DNA of 28,000 nt from a virus: the IMG/VR virus record IMGVR_UViG_3300025623_000022, positions 1 to 28,000 of that record. One strand, written 5' to 3'. Position numbers and translations under genes: made by a program. Below the pieces are notes generated by a model. It saw only the letters and a program-made list of their open reading frames with translations. It was not told the origin of the DNA and searched no databases. Each line of letters starts with the position of its first letter. Position 1 is the stretch's first letter. Of this stretch, positions 27,575-28,000 are shown piece after piece.

Positions 27575-28000
27575 ATGGCAAAACGCGACTTACCGCCGCG
27601 CCTACACAAGCGTGGCGCGAACTACATATATACGCCTTACGTTGACGGCAAACTGAAGTGGCACAACCTGGGGCCAGATAAGACCACTGCGTTGTCCAAG
27701 TGGGCCGAGTTGGAGGGCGGCGAAACTGGCAACAAGACTGTCGGCGATGCCCTGCACGCTTACCTTGAATCAGATGAGTTTGCGGAACTGGCAGAGCGCA
27801 CCAAAGACGATTACTCGCGCTATATCCAATATCATTTGCTAAAAGTATTCGGTTCCACTTTGCTTGCAGATGTGCAGCCAAGTCATATCTCGCAGTACGT
27901 TCACAAGAAGGGGTATGTCGGCAACCGGCACCGCTCGGTGCTGTCCAACGCTTACCAGTTGGCGAACCTCAAGGGTTGGTGCGAGATAAACCCGACTGCC
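27575..28000 (+). CDS. int: Tyrosine integrase, N-terminal part (continues at base 148)
   Basis: Starts at ATG 27575 with ACAGGAGG five bases upstream and is open to the window end. The first 60 residues form the arm-binding domain (PPRLHKRGANYIYTPYVDGK, then WHNLGPDKTTALSKWAEL); residues about 65-150 are the core-binding domain (VGDALHAYLESDEFAELAER). The 142 codons here end exactly in frame with base 148, giving a 320-residue integrase, a normal size. The arm domain would bind the TGCTAAAGT repeats just upstream. Confidence 0.93.
   Translation, partial: MAKRDLPPRLHKRGANYIYTPYVDGKLKWHNLGPDKTTALSKWAELEGGETGNKTVGDALHAYLESDEFAELAERTKDDYSRYIQYHLLKVFGSTLLADVQPSHISQYVHKKGYVGNRHRSVLSNAYQLANLKGWCEINPTA
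27854..28000. repeat. Terminal direct repeat, right copy
   Basis: Second copy of bases 1-147 (two silent differences, described for the left copy). Joining the copies gives one uninterrupted integrase and a circle of about 27,853 bp. Confidence 0.93.

Overview
The window looks like the complete genome of a temperate siphovirus of a Gram-negative, probably gammaproteobacterial, host, opened inside its integrase gene. Bases 27854-28000 repeat bases 1-147 with two differences, so the molecule closes into a circle of about 27,853 bp and the integrase split across the window ends becomes one 320-residue protein. A 3' fragment of a tRNA-Lys(UUU) gene lies just upstream of the integrase start and is the probable attP. 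Lipobox lipoproteins, a signal peptide and strong AGGAG ribosome sites fit a proteobacterial host; the species cannot be fixed from the sequence.

Layout: (1) 27575-28000 plus 1-684, integrase, rightward. (2) 3997 down to 676, leftward early operon: unknown protein, YqaJ exonuclease, RecT-like annealing protein, SSB-like protein, winged-helix protein, 34-residue membrane protein, two unknown proteins and a DUF4224 protein. (3) 4041-5103, immunity switch: S24 autocleaving repressor (leftward) facing a Cro/YdaS-like protein (rightward), with repeated TACCAC-N4-GTGGTA operators. (4) 5100-8123, O-like and P-like replication genes with iteron-like palindromes inside the O-like gene, two small lipoproteins, a PD-(D/E)XK nuclease, two small unknown proteins and a deletion-damaged ParB/DNA methyltransferase. 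(5) 8133-14622, packaging and head genes. (6) 14619-23576, tail genes, with a programmed -1 frameshift in the tail chaperone gene and a glycine-rich fibre. (7) 23576-24847, small secreted, membrane and lipoproteins (lysis or envelope cassette), closed by a strong terminator-like hairpin. (8) 24926-26539, unknown protein, HTH-metallophosphoesterase and unknown protein. (9) 27203 down to 26536, a second short leftward operon with a small HTH regulator.

The exonuclease, annealing protein and SSB form a recombination module. The O/P pair loads host helicase at the internal origin. The repressor controls both early promoters and should be inactivated by RecA-stimulated self-cleavage. The most unusual structures lie between genes: a near-consensus promoter and a 150-base leader upstream of the major capsid gene carrying three hairpins with different stems but the same ACCGNG hexaloop; two long hairpins whose loops are complementary to Shine-Dalgarno sequences; and an integrase promoter on the far side of attP from the integrase gene. 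No endolysin could be recognised.
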